Shown here one piece after another: positions 5,909 to 9,837 of a DNA stretch of 9,837 nucleotides (the first letter of the stretch is position 1; the number at the start of each line of letters is the position of its first letter). The DNA is from Anaerolineae bacterium (GTDB lineage: Bacteria > Chloroflexota > Anaerolineae > B4-G1 > SLSP01), in the NCBI GenBank assembly GCA_021159805.1, contig JAGHDT010000212.1, positions 1 through 9,837 of the forward strand. The letters are read 5' to 3'. Below the pieces are notes generated by a model that did not search any database, was not told the origin of the DNA, and saw only the letters and a list, made by a program, of their open reading frames with translations. A program made the translations under genes and the position numbers.

Positions 5909-7147
5909 ATGAAAGACGTCACAGTTGCGATGGTGGCACTGGGCGGGTACGGGAATACCTACCTGGCCCGTCTGTTTGGGAATGGCGAGCATGGGGGATT
6001 CCGGCTGGTTGCCGGCATTGACCCTGATCCCAAGGGCTGCCGCTATCTGGATGCGTTCAAGGAGCTGGAGATACCCATCTACGCCGACCTGGATCACTTC
6101 TACGCCGAATCCGCGGCTTCCGCCGGGGTGGACCTGGTGGTGATCGCGGCCCCGATCTCGCTGCACCTTCCCTTCACCCATACGGCGCTGGCGCATGGCT
6201 CGAACGTGCTGTGTGAGAAGCCCGTCACGGCCACGATCCAGGACGCTCTGCAGATGGCGGCAGCGGAAGCCGCTGCGGGCGGTTTCGTGGGGATCGGGTA
6301 CCAGTGGTCATTTTCCGATACCATTCAGGCGTTGAAAGCTGACATCGTGGCAGGGGTGTTGGGCAAGCCGCTGCGGTTTCGGACCAAAGTGCTCTGGCCG
6401 CGCCCGCACTCTTACTATCATCGCAACAACTGGGCGGCGAAGCTCAAGACGGCCAACGGCAGCTGGGTGCTGGATAGCCCGGTGAATAACGCGACGGCTC
6501 ACTATCTGCACAACTGCTTCTATGTGCTGGGTGAGACGCGTGAGACGAGCGCGCGGCCGGTCGACGTTCAGGCCGAACTCTACCGCGCGAACGACATTGA
6601 GAACTACGATACGGCTGCGGTCCGGTGCCACACCGAGGACGGGGTCGAGATCCTCTTCTACGCCGCGCACCCGGTCAACGAGAACATCGGTCCTGTCCTG
6701 TCCTATGAGTTTGAGAACGCCGTGGTTGAGTACGAGGCGCGTGATACTCCGATGGTGGCACGTTTCAAGGACGGTCGTGTCAAGGACTATGGCAGTCCTT
6801 TCGCCAATGAGGGTAAGAAGCTTTGGGACGCCATCGAGGCATCGCGCACGGGTGCCCCCTTGGCCTGCAGTATCAGTGCTGCGATGTCACACACACTCGC
6901 CGTCAACGGCGCTCAGGAGTCCGTTGAGAGCATCCTGGACTTCCCTGATGACTTGGTACGACGCTACGACCAGAATGGCGATGAACTGCTCTACGTTGAG
7001 GGCCTGGTGGAGACGCTTGGTCGGTGTTATGATCAGGGCGTGATGCCCTCTGAGCTGGGTGATGTTCCATGGGCAAAGATCGGGCGCGTTGTGGATTTGC
7101 GGGACTACCGGCACTACCCCTCTTCGGAAGCTCCCCTGCAATCCTGA
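5909..7147 (+). CDS. Gfo/Idh/MocA family NAD(P)-dependent oxidoreductase
   Basis: 412 residues, within the family range. The N-terminal Rossmann fold starts VTVAMVALGGYGNTYL (4-19), with GIDPDP (36-41) ending the second strand. LVVIAAPISLH (76-86) and CEKPVT (102-107) carry the family's nucleotide-binding and catalytic lysine motif (K104). The C-terminal alpha/beta domain contains SWVLDSPVNNATAHYLHN (185-202), where members keep Asp and His near the substrate. Related enzymes oxidise inositols, glucose-type sugars or 3-keto glycosides, or reduce keto sugars. It is probably cytoplasmic, with no signal peptide. Its place behind sulfatase, epimerase and GH4 genes argues for a sugar substrate. 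The next gene starts 13 bp after its stop, so the two may be co-transcribed. Family is firm; substrate is not determined. Confidence 0.9.
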   Translation: MKDVTVAMVALGGYGNTYLARLFGNGEHGGFRLVAGIDPDPKGCRYLDAFKELEIPIYADLDHFYAESAASAGVDLVVIAAPISLHLPFTHTALAHGSNVLCEKPVTATIQDALQMAAAEAAAGGFVGIGYQWSFSDTIQALKADIVAGVLGKPLRFRTKVLWPRPHSYYHRNNWAAKLKTANGSWVLDSPVNNATAHYLHNCFYVLGETRETSARPVDVQAELYRANDIENYDTAAVRCHTEDGVEILFYAAHPVNENIGPVLSYEFENAVVEYEARDTPMVARFKDGRVKDYGSPFANEGKKLWDAIEASRTGAPLACSISAAMSHTLAVNGAQESVESILDFPDDLVRRYDQNGDELLYVEGLVETLGRCYDQGVMPSELGDVPWAKIGRVVDLRDYRHYPSSEAPLQS

Positions 7148-7160
7148 CAGGTTGACTGAG

Positions 7161-9731
7161 ATGAGACCGGGGCGTCGGATCAAGCGTGCTCCGCCGGCCT
7201 CGGCGAACCCTGCGGGTTCGGCTGCGAACATCGGGGTCTTGCTGCTTTCAGCAGCGACCCTGATGTTTGAGATCACCCTTACGCGACTCTTCTCGGTCTC
7301 CCAATTCTATCACTTCGCCTTCATGATCGTGAGCCTGGCGCTGCTGGGCTTTGGTGCCAGCGGCACGTGGCTGGCGCTGTGGCCTACGTGGGGGCGTCCG
7401 CCGCGGCTATCGCCGCGGTTGACGCTGGCAGGGCTAGCGTTGGGCTACGGCATCACTTGTTTGGGCGCCTATCTCTTTATCAACCAAGTCCCATTCGACT
7501 CCTTCAGCATCGCCTGGGACCTGCGCCAGGTGGCGTTGTTGTTCCTCCACTACTTCATCCTTGCGATTCCCTTTTTCTGCAGCGGGGCTGTGCTTAGTCT
7601 GTGCTTCACACTCCGGCAGGATGCCGCCGGCACAACCTATGCCTACAACCTCATCGGATCTGCGGTTGGGTGTCTGCTGGCCCTGGCAATTCCCAACTTG
7701 CTCGGCGGCGTGGGGCCTGTGTGGCTGAGTGGCGCACTGGGCGGCATCGCGGCCGTGGTCTTTGTTCGACCTTCTCAAAGGACTGGCGATGGCCGCGCGT
7801 GGCCCCGCCGGTGGATCATCCTGGGCGGCCTTGGCCTTGCGATCCTGAGCGTGGTGAGGGCATTCGCGGTTCCTGCGGGACTTGAGCCGCGTCTTTCCCC
7901 GTACAAGGGACTCAGCTACGCACTCCAGATACCCGAGGCCCGGATCGTGACCAGCGCGTGGAATGGTTTCTCACGCGTGGATCTTGTCGAGAGCCCGGCA
8001 ATCCGCTCGTTGCCGGGACTGAGCTACCGCTTCCTCTCAAGCCCGCCACCGCAGCGCGGGCTCTTCGTCGACGGTGATGAGCTCAGCCCCGTTCTGGACA
8101 TTCCCCACGCAGGATTGGGCGGCCCGCAGGACGCTGATCTGGCCTTTGCGGACTATATGCCGACGGCGGTGGCTTACCAGCTCCGTTCCGATGGCCGGGC
8201 CCTTGTCCTGGAGCCGCGCGGGGGATTGGAGCTGTGGATCGCGCGCGGTCAGGGCATCGCTGATCTGACCGCGGTGGCTGCGAACCCGTTGGTGGTCTTG
8301 GCAGCAGACCACTATGCCGGCCCAGCACCGACTGTCGTCTTTGACGATCCGCGCAGTTATGTGCGCCGGTCCGGGAGGAGCTATGATGTCGTGACGTTGG
8401 CGTTGACCACGCCCTACCGTCCTATCCGCTCTGGTGCCTACAGCCTGGGTGAGGACTACGCCTACACGGTCGAGGCATTTCGCGATGCCCTGGGTGTCCT
8501 GTCGCGGGATGGCATCCTGGTTGTCTCTCGATGGCTGCAGACCCCGCCGAGCGAGTCGCTGCGCGCCTTCGCCCTGGCAGTCGAGGCCACGGCCTCTGTG
8601 GACGCGGCCTCTGCTGCCTCGGAAGGCGGGGGTGGTGATCCGGTGGCTCAAATCGTCGCGTTCCGCGGCTATGCGATGATGACGCTGTTGGTGAAGTCAC
8701 AGCCGTTTTCCACGGATGAGCTCGATGTGATCCGCGACTTCCTCGATGAACGGGCGTTCGATCTGGTCTATGCCCCGGATATCCGGCTTGAGGATGTCAA
8801 TCGCTACAACGTCTTGCCCTCGCCGGTCTATTATGAGCTGTTTTCGGCGCTGCTGGGCTCCGATGACAGGGCCGCGTGGTATGATGCTTACCCGTTTGAC
8901 GTCAGGCCTCCCACCGATGACCATCCCTTCTTTGGACATTTCTTCAAGTGGTCTCAAGCCGGTCAAGTTATCGCGGAGCTGGGCAAGAGCTGGCAGCCGT
9001 TCGGCGGTGCGGGATACTTCGTCGTAGTGGCGCTGCTGGCATTGAGTCTCGCGGCGGCTGCTCTGCTGATTGGGCTTCCGCTGCTGGCAACGAGCAGACA
9101 GGCCAGGGCCCAAGCCATTGCGGGTGGTTGGGGCGAGGGGCGTGATCCGCGGACCCCCTGTGGCTCGACGGTGCGCCGGCGCGAATGGTGGCTCGATCTG
9201 GCCTACTTCGCTCTGCTCGGGCTGGGGTATCTCTTTGTCGAGATCCCGCTTATGCAGCGCGCAATCCTCTTCCTGGGACAGCCCGCACGCGCCGTCACGA
9301 CCGTGCTCTTCTCATTGCTGCTCTTCTCAGGGGTCGGGAGTGCGCTTTCGTCGAAGCTGAAGGTCAGGGCACCCTGGGTATTGGGAGGTCTAGTGATCAT
9401 GATCGGCGTTGTCGCGGTCGGTCTTCCGTGGGCGTTCGATGCACTGTTGCCGTTGCCATGGGGCCTGCGCCTGGCTGCCACAGTGATGCTCCTGGCGCCG
9501 CTGGGTATGCTGATGGGGTTGCCGTTCCCTTTGGGACTCAGCCACCTAAGTCAGGTGGCACCCGATCGCCTGCCCTGGGCGTGGGCCGCCAATGGGGCCG
9601 CGTCGGTTGTGGCATCGGTCTTGGCGGCGCTGTTGGCCCTGTCCGTAGGGTTTGCCGGTGTGTTGACCGCCGGCGCGGCGGTCTATGCTGTGGCTGCAAT
9701 GCTCACGACACGCTGGTCTGCGGGCGGCTGA
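7161..9731 (+). CDS. Large integral membrane protein with spermidine synthase-like domain
   Basis: 856 residues from the ATG at 7161; an in-frame TTG at 7152 is possible, and no strong ribosome-binding site marks either. About six hydrophobic segments lie in residues 23-236, beginning with LLLSAATLMFEITLTRLFS (27-45), a signature of membrane proteins fused to spermidine-synthase-like domains. The central soluble part (~240-610) aligns in outline with an aminopropyltransferase/SAM fold: LFVDGDELSP (301-310), ALVLEPRGGLELWIA (347-361), AVAANPLVV, VVFDDPRSYVRR (392-403), YDVVTLAL (408-415), EDYAYTVEAFRDAL and GILVVSRW. PTDDHPFFGHFFKW (584-597) precedes a second group of about six membrane segments (613-850). 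The glycine-rich SAM loop reads EPRGG and is weaker than a classic GxGxG, so catalysis is uncertain. A role as transporter or flippase, or as polyamine-related enzyme, cannot be decided. It has no evident link to the upstream sugar genes. Confidence 0.8.
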   Translation: MRPGRRIKRAPPASANPAGSAANIGVLLLSAATLMFEITLTRLFSVSQFYHFAFMIVSLALLGFGASGTWLALWPTWGRPPRLSPRLTLAGLALGYGITCLGAYLFINQVPFDSFSIAWDLRQVALLFLHYFILAIPFFCSGAVLSLCFTLRQDAAGTTYAYNLIGSAVGCLLALAIPNLLGGVGPVWLSGALGGIAAVVFVRPSQRTGDGRAWPRRWIILGGLGLAILSVVRAFAVPAGLEPRLSPYKGLSYALQIPEARIVTSAWNGFSRVDLVESPAIRSLPGLSYRFLSSPPPQRGLFVDGDELSPVLDIPHAGLGGPQDADLAFADYMPTAVAYQLRSDGRALVLEPRGGLELWIARGQGIADLTAVAANPLVVLAADHYAGPAPTVVFDDPRSYVRRSGRSYDVVTLALTTPYRPIRSGAYSLGEDYAYTVEAFRDALGVLSRDGILVVSRWLQTPPSESLRAFALAVEATASVDAASAASEGGGGDPVAQIVAFRGYAMMTLLVKSQPFSTDELDVIRDFLDERAFDLVYAPDIRLEDVNRYNVLPSPVYYELFSALLGSDDRAAWYDAYPFDVRPPTDDHPFFGHFFKWSQAGQVIAELGKSWQPFGGAGYFVVVALLALSLAAAALLIGLPLLATSRQARAQAIAGGWGEGRDPRTPCGSTVRRREWWLDLAYFALLGLGYLFVEIPLMQRAILFLGQPARAVTTVLFSLLLFSGVGSALSSKLKVRAPWVLGGLVIMIGVVAVGLPWAFDALLPLPWGLRLAATVMLLAPLGMLMGLPFPLGLSHLSQVAPDRLPWAWAANGAASVVASVLAALLALSVGFAGVLTAGAAVYAVAAMLTTRWSAGG

Positions 9732-9755
9732 TCTTGCGAGGCTCGTCTTCCTTGG

Positions 9756-9798
9756 GAGAGCCGCACTGGGGTGCGGCGTTCCCAGGTGCAGGTCTGCG
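9756..9798 (-). repeat. Inverted single copy of the 78-bp repeat core
   Basis: On the minus strand this matches the unit of the 1871-2202 array. A 23-bp block with the GCCGCAC-CCCA-GTGCGGC palindrome (9756-9778) is identical to units 1-3, followed by TGGGA and a CGCAGACC block (9791-9798) with a short gap. It lies 24 bp after the stop of the membrane protein. Its hairpin could stall transcription, but no T-run follows. The rest of 9732-9837 shows no gene or other recognisable signal. Confidence 0.8.
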
Positions 9799-9837
9799 GA
9801 TCGCTTGCCGTGTGGGCGTCATTCGCCATCCGTTCCC

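Noticed and set aside
6381..6389. Fourth copy of the palindrome arm (GGACCAAAG)
   Set aside because: It lies inside the Gfo/Idh/MocA gene, encodes ordinary residues at that point of the fold, and lacks the CCT end, the second arm and the loop.

Overview
The window is high-GC bacterial DNA. Seven gene loci all run on the + strand. They have Shine-Dalgarno-like sites and short gaps, except one long repeat-filled gap. No RNA gene, CRISPR array, transposase or phage gene was seen. The gene set (Xyl-isomerase-like TIM barrel, FAD-dependent oxidoreductase, GH4 glycosidase, AGE-family epimerase, type I sulfatase, Gfo/Idh/MocA dehydrogenase) is typical of carbohydrate-degrading, largely uncultured lineages such as Chloroflexota, Poribacteria, Planctomycetota or Armatimonadota. 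The sequence alone does not fix the phylum.

Layout. 1-468 is the 3' end of a sugar isomerase/epimerase. 564-1862 is a FAD-dependent oxidoreductase with a TTG start. 1871-2202 is an array of four ~78-bp tandem repeats, each carrying a small palindrome. 2244-3581 is a GH4-type NAD-dependent glycosidase. 3676-4992 is an N-acylglucosamine/cellobiose 2-epimerase-type protein. 5064-5894 is a sulfatase lacking its N-terminal half. 5909-7147 is a Gfo/Idh/MocA oxidoreductase. 7161-9731 is a large membrane protein with a central spermidine-synthase-like domain. The last ~100 bases carry one inverted copy of the 78-bp repeat core.

Function. The first six loci fit scavenging of a (possibly sulfated) glycan. 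Two enzymes, GH4 and Gfo/Idh/MocA, belong to families that use NAD(P) redox chemistry on sugars. TIM-barrel isomerases and AGE epimerases act on sugars at the carbonyl or alpha carbon. An oxidation/elimination/epimerisation route for glycosides is a reasonable inference, but no substrate can be read from the sequence. The membrane protein lies only 13 bp after the dehydrogenase but has no clear link to sugar metabolism.

The most unusual content is repetitive DNA. A ~60-bp palindromic element occurs three times between genes: inverted at 487-543, forward at 3589-3649, and as a half copy at 5030-5053. The half copy stops where the truncated sulfatase begins. A second family forms the 78-bp array plus an inverted singleton near 9756-9798. 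Two short simple repeats touch coding sequence: a tetranucleotide run adding four residues to the FAD-binding fold, and an octamer-like run containing the epimerase stop codon.
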